DNA from: an uncultured Alphaproteobacteria bacterium
GTDB taxonomy: Bacteria; Pseudomonadota; Alphaproteobacteria; RF32; CAG-239
NCBI GenBank assembly: GCA_944392865.1
Contig: CALXYD010000004.1
Location: 1-60,724, forward strand
Direction of reading: 5' to 3'
Length of the DNA: 60,724 nucleotides
Position numbers and translations under genes: made by a program. The notes under the pieces are model-generated. The model searched no databases, was not told the origin of the DNA, and saw only the letters and a program-made list of their open reading frames with translations. Below, piece after piece: positions 44,224 through 52,433 of this stretch (position 1 is the first letter of the stretch; each line of letters opens with the position of its first letter).

Positions 44224-45342
44224 ATGAAAAAAGATGAAGCAAATAACGGCTCTTTTAATAAAGCGATGAAGTCTCTAAATTCTTTAGAGGTTTCTTTTGC
44301 CCAGTTCAGAGTTGGAATGGCAGGCAAGGCTCGTCTTAAGGTATACAAAAAGCTCGCATCGCTTTTGCGAAACAGGTTTTCGTTAATGAACGCGCTGGAT
44401 ATTATGTATGACAGTATTACGGATAACGGCAAACATCCCGGCGAACCGATGGCTATTGCAATAGCTTCTTGGGGTAAATCCCTCCAAAACGGTTATGCTT
44501 TTTCCGACGCACTCAAAGGCTGGGCTCCGAGCCGTGAGCGTTTGATGCTTTCCGTTGGCGATATGTCGGACTTGGAAAGCGCGTTGCTAAATTTGATTAA
44601 AGTTGCTGAGGGAACGGAACGTATGCTGAAGCCGATTATCGGTGCGATTGCTTATCCTTCTTTTCTGCTGTTGATGTCGGTGTTAATTATTTATGCTATC
44701 GGTGCATATATGGTGCCGCCGATGATTGATGCGGCGCCCGGTGCGCGTTGGACTGGTACGGCAAAGGATTTGGTTGCGGTTTCTTCTTGGATTCAAAAGA
44801 ATTGGTTGTTGGCCTTTTCTTTCTTTCCAGCATTATTTCTTCTGATTTATGCTACTATCGGCGTTTGGACGGGGCCGACCAGAAAAGCCATTGACGATTG
44901 CCCGCCGTGGTCGCTTTATAAGATGTTTATGGGCATTACCTGGTTGCTTTCTTTGTCTGCGCTTATCAAAGGCGGGGTGCCGATTTCTGTTGCATTGACT
45001 TCATTACGCAAGGACTCGAACCGTTACCTGCGTGAACGTATTGACAGAGCTATGGATTTTATTAAGAACGGTGACAACCTCGGGCAGGCATTATCAAAAT
45101 CCAAGCTTAACTTTCCGGATAAAGAAATTGTTGCCGACTTGCGTATTTATGCTGAATTGGATAATTTTGAAGAGGCTTTGGACAGGCTGGCAAATGACTG
45201 GCTTGATGAATCGGCGGAAGCGGTTGAGCAGAAAGCGTCTATTTTAAATATGGTCGCGATGTTCGCTATTTCCGGTATTATTGCCTGGGCGGTTTTTGGC
45301 GTGTTTGAAATGCAAGACCAAATTACCAGCGCGATGGGGTAA
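44224..45342 (+). CDS. pilR: Type IVb pilus inner-membrane platform protein PilR (GspF family)
   Basis: A 372-residue platform protein. The ATG at 44224 has GAGGT eight bases upstream; a TTG at 44218 is less likely. Two cytoplasmic helical domains alternate with three membrane segments (about 140-165, 200-222 and 338-364), the GspF/PilC/PilR layout. It receives conformational work from the PilQ ATPase and lifts pilins into the pilus. Length and position after pilQ match R64 PilR. Confidence 0.9.
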   Translation: MKKDEANNGSFNKAMKSLNSLEVSFAQFRVGMAGKARLKVYKKLASLLRNRFSLMNALDIMYDSITDNGKHPGEPMAIAIASWGKSLQNGYAFSDALKGWAPSRERLMLSVGDMSDLESALLNLIKVAEGTERMLKPIIGAIAYPSFLLLMSVLIIYAIGAYMVPPMIDAAPGARWTGTAKDLVAVSSWIQKNWLLAFSFFPALFLLIYATIGVWTGPTRKAIDDCPPWSLYKMFMGITWLLSLSALIKGGVPISVALTSLRKDSNRYLRERIDRAMDFIKNGDNLGQALSKSKLNFPDKEIVADLRIYAELDNFEEALDRLANDWLDESAEAVEQKASILNMVAMFAISGIIAWAVFGVFEMQDQITSAMG

Positions 45343-45349
45343 TGTGACG

Positions 45350-46018
45350 ATGCTTTTTGATTATCCGCCATTGAAACGTATCTTTAACAAATCGGTTGCG
45401 TTTTGCGGTTCTGTAAAAATTACCGTTTGTCGTTATTATGACAAGCGTGAAGAGTATCTTTCCCGGCTCAAAGAATTTGTTGTAAATAAAAAAGAGTTAA
45501 TCCTAAAAGCCGGACTTCCCTTTTTGATTATTATTTTCGGCATTTACACCTGCTCCTCTTCACAAAAGGATATTACCCGCAATATTTCCGATATTTTTAC
45601 AATTGCCGAAGATATGCGCTCTTATTATGCCGATAAACCGGATTACTGGGGCTTGTCCACGGAATCGGTTTTGAAAAACAGGATTGTGCAAGGACGTTTT
45701 ATAAAGGGGAATAAGCTTGTTTTATCCGGCGGTTTAAATATTCTTGTCGGGCAAGGTCTCACGGCGGAAACGGTTATGCCCCGTTCTCAAACATTTGATA
45801 TTGTTGCGCCGGCTCTAACGAAAGCACAATGTATATCATACGCTGAATATCCTCTAACAAAAGAGCAATTGGTAAATATTGAACAAATAATTATTGGTAA
45901 TGACAGCCGCGAGATCAGCTTTACTTGGGGCGGCGAATATTCACTTCCGGTACAAACATATAAAACTAAAGATATTTGTGCAGAAGGAAAAAATACCGTA
46001 ATATGGACGTTAAAATAA
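45350..46018 (+). CDS. PilS-like type IVb pilin domain with non-canonical N-terminus
   Basis: About 222 residues from the ATG at 45350, just after the pilR stop; the preceding in-frame extension overlaps pilR. A basic cytoplasmic segment (about 1-52) is followed by one membrane helix (about 53-69, A-G-L-P-F-L-I-I-I-F-G-I-Y) and an extracytoplasmic domain. The domain has the type IVb pilin order: helix, W-G-L-S-T, short strands, a conserved-position Cys (Q-C-I-S-Y) and a late Cys (D-I-C-A-E-G-K-N) that could form the D-region disulfide. It sits where pilS sits in R64. Unlike PilS it lacks a Gly-Phe/Met cleavage site and the Glu5 of mature pilins, so it may be an uncleaved or minor pilin. Confidence 0.6.
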   Translation: MLFDYPPLKRIFNKSVAFCGSVKITVCRYYDKREEYLSRLKEFVVNKKELILKAGLPFLIIIFGIYTCSSSQKDITRNISDIFTIAEDMRSYYADKPDYWGLSTESVLKNRIVQGRFIKGNKLVLSGGLNILVGQGLTAETVMPRSQTFDIVAPALTKAQCISYAEYPLTKEQLVNIEQIIIGNDSREISFTWGGEYSLPVQTYKTKDICAEGKNTVIWTLK

Positions 46019-46020
46019 AT

Positions 46021-46971
46021 CTACTGGAATAACGGTAATGACTGAGACATACGTGCCGCCTGCATTTCAATTGATGTCGCCAGGTTTAATTTTCCGCTAC
46101 GAATAATTGACCGAACGGAGCAACCTTTGTTCAAGTCCGGATTAGCAAATAATGTTTCTATGCGCGGGCGGCGATGATTTTCCGTGCCAACCAAATCCTG
46201 TTTCACGATCGTCAAAATACCGCGAGATAAAATATCATAAGCCGAACTTTCACTCATGCTAAAACTCGCGTATTTTACCAGAGAACTTAAAGCATCCGTA
46301 ATAGAGCTTGCATGAATGGTGGTTAAAACAAGATGTCCTGAAATTGACGCGCGCAGACATTCACAGGCTGCATCCGGTGTTCTTATCTCGCCAATCAGTA
46401 TGTACCGCGGCTTAGAGCGCAGAGCGGATTTCAACGGGTCACGCCAGTTATCATTTTGTACCTCGGTTTGTTTGCAGAAGCCTATTGAACCGTTAAATGA
46501 CTGATACTCGCCTTCCAACGGCATTTCCGCCGGGTCTTCAATTGTATATGCGAATCCGCCTTCCAGATTCAAATATTCAGCCAATAGGCTTGATATGGCA
46601 GTTGTTTTTCCGGAACCGGTTGCTCCGCCCCATATAATCAATCCGCTTTGTGTTGACAGCGAAAGCATATATTGCACAAAGCGATGGTCAAAATTTAAAT
46701 TGTGGATGCTGGGAATCGTTAAAGGCATACGGCGAAGGCAATACAATTCTCCGTTAACGCTCATCACGTTTTCCACACGGAAGAACGTTCCCTTATAATT
46801 CATTGAATAAGAGCTTGTCTTATGAGCAATCGCCAGCAATCTTGTATAGAACTCTTCCTTGTCGTCAGGCTCTACTCTCTTTAAGCTGTTTTGATATTTT
46901 TCATCGGAAATATAAAAATCTTTGTTTGAATTGATATACAAGTCAGAAAAACTGTGTTGCAAAAGTTCCAT
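46021..46971 (-). CDS. PilT/DotB-like secretion ATPase
   Basis: A 316-residue ATPase of the PilT/VirB11 superfamily. Walker A G-G-A-T-G-S-G-K-T-T-A (about 115-125), Asp box T-I-E-D-P-A-E, Walker B Y-I-L-I-G-E-I-R and His box V-L-T-T-I-H-A-S-S are all visible. It lacks the Zn motif and long N-domain of extension ATPases, so a PilT-like retraction or DotB/TraJ-like role fits. It is transcribed on the minus strand only 29 bases after atpF and meets the PilS-like gene tail-to-tail two bases apart. It is probably expressed with the F0 operon but belongs functionally with the pilus or T4SS genes (inference). GGGGAGA precedes the ATG. Confidence 0.8.
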   Translation of the reverse strand: MELLQHSFSDLYINSNKDFYISDEKYQNSLKRVEPDDKEEFYTRLLAIAHKTSSYSMNYKGTFFRVENVMSVNGELYCLRRMPLTIPSIHNLNFDHRFVQYMLSLSTQSGLIIWGGATGSGKTTAISSLLAEYLNLEGGFAYTIEDPAEMPLEGEYQSFNGSIGFCKQTEVQNDNWRDPLKSALRSKPRYILIGEIRTPDAACECLRASISGHLVLTTIHASSITDALSSLVKYASFSMSESSAYDILSRGILTIVKQDLVGTENHRRPRIETLFANPDLNKGCSVRSIIRSGKLNLATSIEMQAARMSQSLPLFQ

Positions 46972-47000
46972 TTATATCTCCCCATAGGCCAACGTTATTG

Positions 47001-47543
47001 CTATTTTATCTCAGAAACAGCTTTTATATTGCTTATTGAATTTTCTATAAGGCGATTATAATCTGCTTTGGTTAATTTTACGCTAATGACTTTTTGCAAT
47101 ATTTCTATTGTCCGTTGCCCTACGGCAGAATTTATCTCTGCACCGGCCTGCTCAAATTCCTGCTCAATCCTGTTTTCTACCTCAATTTGTTTTCTTTGCA
47201 GAAAATTATTGAGTTCCCTTAATCTCTTTTCTTTGTTTTCATTTATGGCATTTTCCCTTTCGGCCGTAATGCGCGCTATTTCTTTATCCGTTTCGGCAAA
47301 CTTGCGTTCATATTCCGCATATAGCTTTTGAGCCTCAAGTTTTAATTCTTCCGCTTCGGCCAGTTCTTTTTTTATCCGTTGTATTCTATTGTTAATCAGA
47401 CTTGAGAGAGCTTTAATTATCGGTTTGGCGAGCAACGCAATGACAAGCACAAAAGCTACGGCGACCCAAAACTCCGCACTTAGGTAAAATACTTCGCCGT
47501 GGGCAGAAGTTTCTTCTACAATATCTGCAGTTGCCGTATTCAT
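47001..47543 (-). CDS. atpF: ATP synthase F0 subunit b
   Basis: A 180-residue stator subunit: one N-terminal membrane helix (about 22-45, F-W-V-A-V-A-F-V-L-V-I-A) and a long charged coiled coil to about 150, then a short C-terminal domain that binds delta. It forms a heterodimer with the b' subunit encoded just upstream, overlapping it by 4 bases. Split b/b' genes are typical of alphaproteobacteria and phototrophs. Confidence 0.92.
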   Translation of the reverse strand: MNTATADIVEETSAHGEVFYLSAEFWVAVAFVLVIALLAKPIIKALSSLINNRIQRIKKELAEAEELKLEAQKLYAEYERKFAETDKEIARITAERENAINENKEKRLRELNNFLQRKQIEVENRIEQEFEQAGAEINSAVGQRTIEILQKVISVKLTKADYNRLIENSISNIKAVSEIK

Positions 47544-48022
47544 TTATTTTCCTCTTTTTCTGATATTTGGCGCAAATCATCCATTGATATGGATAGCCCC
47601 AACTTTTCTATGATTGCATACGCCGCTTTTTGCGACATTTCTTCTATTTTAACGAAGCTTGCCTCTTTTTCTTTATTAAGCTTTGCTTCATTCTCGGCTA
47701 TGGTTTCTTTTAACTGCCGATTGATAGCTTCCTCTTTTTCCGCTATCATCTGTTTTAATTCATCTTCGCTTTGTTTAATCTGCTGTGCGGCAGATGTTTT
47801 GGCCGCAGCCAGAGCTTCTTCATACCGTTGCAGTGAAGCAAGGGCTTTTTTGTTAATCTGCTCTGCTTTTAAGATGTAATCATCATATTTACGCTTTCTG
47901 GCTTCAATAGCCTCGGCTATCCTGGGAATTATCAATTTATCCATTACCTGCCAAAAGCAGATAAAAATCAACAGTACCCAAAAGATTTGTGGCAAATAGG
48001 TTGATATCTCCAGCTGCGGCAT
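47540..48022 (-). CDS. atpF': ATP synthase F0 subunit b'
   Basis: A 160-residue second stator subunit. A membrane helix near the N-terminus (about 9-28, L-P-Q-I-F-W-V-L-L-I-F) is followed by P-R-I-A-E-A-I-E-A-R and a long coiled coil rich in Glu and Lys. The L-P-Q-I-F-W start is typical of b' subunits. Lies between atpE and atpF; the order is the standard alphaproteobacterial one. Confidence 0.92.
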   Translation of the reverse strand: MPQLEISTYLPQIFWVLLIFICFWQVMDKLIIPRIAEAIEARKRKYDDYILKAEQINKKALASLQRYEEALAAAKTSAAQQIKQSEDELKQMIAEKEEAINRQLKETIAENEAKLNKEKEASFVKIEEMSQKAAYAIIEKLGLSISMDDLRQISEKEENK

Positions 48023-48037
48023 AATTTACCATCCATA

Positions 48038-48274
48038 TTATTTAAACAATATAATAAGAGCGACAACCAAGCAGTATAAAGCGATGGCTTCAACAGCTGC
48101 AAACCCCGCCCAACCATAAGTATCAACATCTTTTTTTACCTGCGGATTGCGGCCTACGGTTTCAATCATAGATATCCACAATTTTGCCACACCCCAGGCT
48201 GATGCCGCCATTGGCAATGTACATATCGCTGCGCCGATAAAGATTGCCGCATCTGAAGCTATTATGTTTTCCAT
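48038..48274 (-). CDS. atpE: ATP synthase F0 subunit c
   Basis: A 78-residue proteolipid with two membrane helices joined by the polar loop R-N-P-Q-V-K-K-D-V. The ion-binding Glu is in helix 2 (F-A-A-V-E-A-I-A-L). No Ser/Thr follows the Glu and no Gln sits at the partner position of helix 1, so a proton rather than sodium type is expected. Normal length; forms the rotor ring. Confidence 0.95.
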   Translation of the reverse strand: MENIIASDAAIFIGAAICTLPMAASAWGVAKLWISMIETVGRNPQVKKDVDTYGWAGFAAVEAIALYCLVVALIILFK

Positions 48275-48298
48275 GTTTTTTCCTTTCTAAAATAACAG

Positions 48299-49021
48299 TT
48301 AGTGGTAATGTAATGCATCGCCTAAATATATGCAGGATAAGATTGTATATATATAGGCTTGCAGGACTGCGATAAAAATTTCAAAAGCTATTATAGCGCT
48401 GTCAAAAAGCAGCGGAACCACCCCTGCTATTTTCAGGCTGACAATAAATCCCGCTATTATCTTTAACATAACATGGCCGACCGTCATATTAGCCACTAAC
48501 CTCACGGTCAGGCTAAACGGCTTTGAAAGCAGGGAAATCGTTTCTATCGGAATAATCAACGGTGCCAAAGGCCACGGTATACCTTTAGGCATAAACGTTC
48601 TGAGATACCCCAGTTTCTTCTTTTTAATTCCGACACAAATATTAAAGAGCAAAGCGAAAACCGACAGAGCGCCAACGGCTGCCAAATGGGACGTAAAAGT
48701 AAAACTATAAGGAAACAGGCCAAGCAAATTTCCGGTAGCAATAAACAATGACAAAGTAAAAATAAATGAAAAATATTTAAGCCCTTCTTTTCCGACATTA
48801 TTCAGAACAAGATTATGTATAAATTCATACACACTTTCGGGAATACTTTGTGCCACCCCCGGGATTAAAGTTTTTTTCCGCAAGCAAAGCGCAAATACAA
48901 CGACAACGGACAACGCCGATATAAGCATACACAGGGAAGAGTTTGTAAAGCTGACGTCATATCCGTTTATATCAAGCGGAATAAGCCTCTTTATCTCAAA
49001 TTGTTCCATAGGACCTGACAC
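48299..49021 (-). CDS. atpB: ATP synthase F0 subunit a
   Basis: About 240 residues with five or six membrane helices. The essential Arg lies in S-L-T-V-R-L-V-A-N-M, with conserved F-S-L and G-H surroundings. It forms the proton half-channels against the c ring. I place the start at GTG 49021, which has GAGGAG six bases upstream, directly after the atpI stop. An ATG at 49051 overlapping atpI, or an ATG at 49009, are alternatives. Confidence 0.93.
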   Translation of the reverse strand: MSGPMEQFEIKRLIPLDINGYDVSFTNSSLCMLISALSVVVVFALCLRKKTLIPGVAQSIPESVYEFIHNLVLNNVGKEGLKYFSFIFTLSLFIATGNLLGLFPYSFTFTSHLAAVGALSVFALLFNICVGIKKKKLGYLRTFMPKGIPWPLAPLIIPIETISLLSKPFSLTVRLVANMTVGHVMLKIIAGFIVSLKIAGVVPLLFDSAIIAFEIFIAVLQAYIYTILSCIYLGDALHYH

Positions 49022-49031
49022 GGTTATCTCC

Positions 49032-49337
49032 TCATTTTTCCCCGATATCATTTACACTTTTTGCATAGCGGTAAGCATTTAACATTCCTGCACACCCTCC
49101 GAATATGGTAAATATTAGCAACAAAACAAACTGAAAGTCAAACATTTCGTCTAACATATACCCTATTGCCGCACCGACAATCGTTCCGGAAGCCAATTCC
49201 ACGCCCAAACGCAACCCCATGGCCAGATGGGAAAATTGCGTATGTTTATTTTCTGTTTCAGGCTCTCCGGATGTTTTCTTTTTTATTGCGGCAATTTTCT
49301 TTTCCAGCGCCTGGATGTCTTCAGGAATTTTTTGCAT
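49032..49337 (-). CDS. atpI: ATP synthase accessory protein AtpI
   Basis: A 101-residue protein with a charged N-terminus and two membrane helices (about 48-68 and 70-88) containing V-E-L-A-S-G-T-I-V-G-A-A-I-G-Y and D, the AtpI/Mgc1 pattern. It helps assemble the c ring. First gene of the F0 operon; starts inside the end of the DsbA-like gene (17-base overlap). Confidence 0.88.
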   Translation of the reverse strand: MQKIPEDIQALEKKIAAIKKKTSGEPETENKHTQFSHLAMGLRLGVELASGTIVGAAIGYMLDEMFDFQFVLLLIFTIFGGCAGMLNAYRYAKSVNDIGEK

Positions 49338-50049
49338 TTTTCCTCTTATTTAAGCGATTATTTAAGTATTCGGACAAATCTTCATATTTGCGGGTGCCGG
49401 TTATCAGCTCTTTGCCGTCTGCCCCTGCTACGAGAAATGACGGGGTGGCGCTAATACCAAATGTTTCCATGGCGCTATTGCGGGTCAACAAAATATCGCT
49501 GGTCAACTTTTTATCATCATCACAAGCCTTAATTTCAGCATCCGTAAGCCCCTGTTCCCGGGCGTATTTGTTTAAGGTTTCGTCTTTACCGGAAAACAGC
49601 CAGTCTTTTTTCTTATACAGAGCGGAAATAAAACTTTCATATTTTTCCGGGGGCAGGCAATAAGATAATTTTGCCGCCCGCATGGATACCGCATCTATCG
49701 GGAAATGCACAAAAACAAAGCGAAGTTTGCCGGTTTCTATAAAGTCTCGTTCCAGTTTGGGAAATGTGAAGCGATGAAAATCACCGCAATGCGAGCAAGC
49801 CATTGATGAAAAATCATAAATTGTTAGCGGCGCTTTTTCATCCCCCCAGTAACGCAACTGTTTTTTGCCTATTTGCACTTCGCCTTTTACCGGCACGGAA
49901 AACTCTTCTTTTGCCTGCGCCGTGTTTGATAAAACCGGTGCTTCGTCCGTAAAAATAAATCCTTTTGTCGTCAGATAACCATACGCGCATATTACATACA
50001 TGGCCAGTAATGCCAATATCCGGCTTATTCTCTTAATCATTTTTTGCAT
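49321..50049 (-). CDS. DsbA-like periplasmic thioredoxin-fold oxidoreductase
   Basis: A 242-residue protein with an N-terminal membrane segment (about 5-25) and a thioredoxin/DsbA fold. The active site is C-S-H-C (about residues 85-88, in F-S-S-M-A-C-S-H-C-G-D-F-H), the helical insert of DsbA follows, and a cis-Pro motif A-T-P-S-F-L-V is near 200. It should introduce or isomerise disulfides in the periplasm. The dciA-dsbA pairing is common in alphaproteobacteria. Overlaps dciA by 17 bases and atpI by 17. Start ATG 50049 has GGAGG eight bases upstream. Confidence 0.88.
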   Translation of the reverse strand: MQKMIKRISRILALLAMYVICAYGYLTTKGFIFTDEAPVLSNTAQAKEEFSVPVKGEVQIGKKQLRYWGDEKAPLTIYDFSSMACSHCGDFHRFTFPKLERDFIETGKLRFVFVHFPIDAVSMRAAKLSYCLPPEKYESFISALYKKKDWLFSGKDETLNKYAREQGLTDAEIKACDDDKKLTSDILLTRNSAMETFGISATPSFLVAGADGKELITGTRKYEDLSEYLNNRLNKRKNAKNS

Positions 50050-50569
50050 CGTTTTCCCTCCGGTTAGACAGGATTATACTTTCGCCCAACTTGGTTAAAA
50101 TTTCCTTTAATTTTTCATCTTCCACGCCCTGCATAAGCTCTTTTAGCTGTTGTTTTTCTTTTTCGGTCATTTCTTGTTTATTACTTTTTTTCTCTGCGGG
50201 GAGGCGCGGTTGCAATTTAACATTTTGAGCAATATTCAGTTTATGAATCGCCTTATAACCAAAATACGCATTTATTTTCTCCAACATATATTCTTCACGA
50301 TGTTGCATTTCCAGAGCATAACCACCGGCAGGAACTTCCACAAAAAGCGTTCGCGTATTGTCGCGCGGATTAAATTTTGCCTTTCGCGGAAAACAATATG
50401 CCGCTATCTGTCCGCCGATAATATATTGCCAATTCAATAAAATATCCGCCTCTATAAAGTCTTCGGCAGAAACAAAGTCTTTTATCAGCGGTTTAAAAAT
50501 ACTGCCTAAACTTTCTAATGCTTTACAGTGGGGCTCTTCGGATATATTTATCTTTATTTTTTTTGCCAT
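50033..50569 (-). CDS. dciA: DciA-like (DUF721) helicase-operator protein
   Basis: A 178-residue DUF721 protein. The conserved N-terminal block (about 15-105) includes W-Q-Y-I-I-G-G-Q-I-A-A-Y-C-F-P, L-F-V-E-V-P-A-G-G-Y-A-L-E-M-Q and I-N-A-Y-F-G-Y-K-A-I. A charged C-terminal tail follows. DciA loads or operates the replicative helicase DnaB in bacteria lacking DnaC. It sits 3 bases after xerD. Confidence 0.85.
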   Translation of the reverse strand: MAKKIKINISEEPHCKALESLGSIFKPLIKDFVSAEDFIEADILLNWQYIIGGQIAAYCFPRKAKFNPRDNTRTLFVEVPAGGYALEMQHREEYMLEKINAYFGYKAIHKLNIAQNVKLQPRLPAEKKSNKQEMTEKEKQQLKELMQGVEDEKLKEILTKLGESIILSNRRENDAKND

Positions 50570-50572
50570 TTA

Positions 50573-51487
50573 TCAACCGTTGTTTTCATTGCGATGTTTG
50601 TTGGTTAAAGGATGATATTTTTTTACCTCGTTCATTAATTTTTCCGTGGTTATGTGCGTATAGATTTCGGTCGTAGCAATATTTTCATGTCCAAGCATCT
50701 TTTGGATTGAGCGCAAATCCGCTTTATCATTGACCAGCTTGGTTGCAAATGAGTGCCTTAAAATATGCGGATGAACTTTTTCCGGCGATATTCCTGCTTT
50801 TATCGCCAATCGCTTCAGTCCCTTAAAAAAGCCATCTCGGGTTATGTGCCCGCACAACGAGCGCGATGACGGAAAGAGCCAACCGTTTTTTCCTTTTTTG
50901 ATAAATTTATCCCGGTATTGTAAATATTCAAAAACTTCTTCTATTGTCCCTTTAGTTACAGGAACAATACGCTCTTTGCTGCCTTTGCCATAAATCAAAA
51001 TCTGCCGCAAATCGTAATTTATCGCATTTTCAGGCAAGGACACCAATTCGGATACACGTAAGCCTGATGCATACATCAACCGTACCATTACATTCATTCT
51101 TTTTGAGGCAAAAGTTTCTCCCTCTTTGGCAACTTCACACATTTTTTTTATTTCTTCTGCCGTTAAAAAGAGCGGCAAGCTTTTGCCGATTTTCGGTGTT
51201 CTTAACTTATTAGCCGGGCTTGCCTCCACTATTTTCTCACTTTGCAGAAATTTAAAAAACTCCCGTATGCAGGAGATTTTTCTTGATACGGTTTTAGGCA
51301 AATTACCGGCATCTTTTATCCTTTTTAAATAGTCCTCTATATCCGATGTTGTTACTTTGCGGATATCCCGCGGCGCAATTGAGGCTATAAATTGTCGGAT
51401 ATCGTTGCGGTAGGCCTGCAATGTATTTAAGGCCGCCCCCTCTTCCACAGCTTTAGCATCTAAAAAATCATCAACATAGTCGCCCAT
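50573..51487 (-). CDS. xerD: Tyrosine recombinase XerD-like
   Basis: A 304-residue site-specific recombinase with a SAM-like N-domain (about 1-85) and a catalytic domain. Active residues are visible: Arg in A-S-G-L-R-V-S-E-L, Lys in Y-G-K-G-S-K-E-R, H-x-L-R-H (H-I-L-R-H-S-F-A-T), the H in L-G-H-E-N-I, and the nucleophile Tyr in T-E-I-Y-T-H-I. It resolves chromosome dimers at dif with its partner Xer. The position divergent from aroK is the usual alphaproteobacterial xerD locus. It is a housekeeping recombinase, not a mobile-element integrase. Confidence 0.9.
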   Translation of the reverse strand: MGDYVDDFLDAKAVEEGAALNTLQAYRNDIRQFIASIAPRDIRKVTTSDIEDYLKRIKDAGNLPKTVSRKISCIREFFKFLQSEKIVEASPANKLRTPKIGKSLPLFLTAEEIKKMCEVAKEGETFASKRMNVMVRLMYASGLRVSELVSLPENAINYDLRQILIYGKGSKERIVPVTKGTIEEVFEYLQYRDKFIKKGKNGWLFPSSRSLCGHITRDGFFKGLKRLAIKAGISPEKVHPHILRHSFATKLVNDKADLRSIQKMLGHENIATTEIYTHITTEKLMNEVKKYHPLTNKHRNENNG

Positions 51488-51497
51488 TATACCGCGC

Positions 51498-51638
51498 CTA
51501 TTTGTTTAATTTCAGCTCAACCTTTGCCGTTACGCGTTGTTGTTCCGGGGTTATATCTTTACAAGCCGTGTAGGCTATTCCCAAAATAATTACAGCCAAA
51601 ATCACATATACAGTTGTTTTTTTACTCTTGCTTTTCAT
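51498..51638 (-). CDS. Small membrane protein (46 aa)
   Basis: The ATG at 51638 with GGGAGGA upstream gives M-K-S-K-S-K-K followed by one hydrophobic helix (V-Y-V-I-L-A-V-I-I-L-G-I-A) and Cys, then a polar tail ending V-E-L-K-L-N-K. An extension to 51770 would run into the divergent aroK and is unlikely. It is ten bases before xerD and probably heads the xerD-dciA-dsbA-atp run. The Y-T-A-C at the helix end is a weak lipobox at best. Function unknown. Confidence 0.6.
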   Translation of the reverse strand: MKSKSKKTTVYVILAVIILGIAYTACKDITPEQQRVTAKVELKLNK

Positions 51639-51748
51639 CATTTTCCTCCCGATAAGAACGTTTCCGATTATCTTGCGCAAATAAGTGTTGATTATTATTG
51701 TTAACATTATATTCTTTATTGTAAAGTCAGAATCATAATTTTTAGTGA

Positions 51749-52321
51749 ATGCATAGCAATAATATGGCAAATATAAATAAAATAATTTTATTGGTCGGGC
51801 TTATCGGCAGCGGAAAGACCAGCGTTGGCAAGCGGTTGGCCAAAAAACTAAATCTTCCGTTTGTAGACGGTGACCAGGAAATTGAAAAAGCGGCAGGCTT
51901 GTCGGTTATTGATGTTTTTAAGTGTTTCGGAATGGAAGAATATCGTGCCGGCGAAGAGAGGATTATGAAACGGTTGCTTTCCGGCGCTCCGTGTGTTTTA
52001 GCCTCCGGCGGCGGTTCTTTTGTTGCCGAGCAAACACGACAGCTTGCGAAAAAAAATGCTTTGACCGTGTGGCTCAAAGCGGACATTGATGTTTTATACA
52101 GCCGGACAACCGGACGTAAAAGACGGCCTTTTTTGCAATGCAGCGACTCGAAAATAAAAAGTAAATTGCAAACATATATTGAGGAAGAGTACCCCTATTA
52201 TTCCGAAGCGGATATTGTGGTGGAAACAAAAAATGAGGCTGTTGAAAATACCGTTGACAGGGTATTGAAAGCCATACGAGCCTTCCAGCAATTTCCTGAA
52301 AATAAGGAATGCGCCGAATGA
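51749..52321 (+). CDS. aroK: Shikimate kinase
   Basis: A 190-residue NMP-kinase fold enzyme that phosphorylates shikimate at the 3-hydroxyl in aromatic amino acid synthesis. Walker A G-L-I-G-S-G-K-T-S-V-G is at about 17-27. The substrate Asp pair in D-G-D-Q-E-I, Y-R-A-G-E-E (F-R-x-x-E site), S-G-G-G-S-F and the lid arginines in T-G-R-K-R-R-P-F all follow. A second ATG at 51764 would give 185 residues; no SD is clear for either. Usually aroB follows aroK in alphaproteobacteria; here rdgB follows instead. The 110-base divergent spacer to the left shows no confident promoter. Confidence 0.93.
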   Translation: MHSNNMANINKIILLVGLIGSGKTSVGKRLAKKLNLPFVDGDQEIEKAAGLSVIDVFKCFGMEEYRAGEERIMKRLLSGAPCVLASGGGSFVAEQTRQLAKKNALTVWLKADIDVLYSRTTGRKRRPFLQCSDSKIKSKLQTYIEEEYPYYSEADIVVETKNEAVENTVDRVLKAIRAFQQFPENKECAE

Positions 52322-52433
52322 AATAAGAGATATACTTTTGTCTCTGTTACCGTCAAAATTTGTCGTGTTTCTCTATTATTCGGGTATATGTAATTATCGG
52401 CCGTTAAGCCAATTAACACAGGAGGTGTATTTT

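Noticed and set aside
50573..51487. Integrase of a mobile element
   Set aside because: Size, active-site motifs and the aroK-adjacent position fit the housekeeping XerD.
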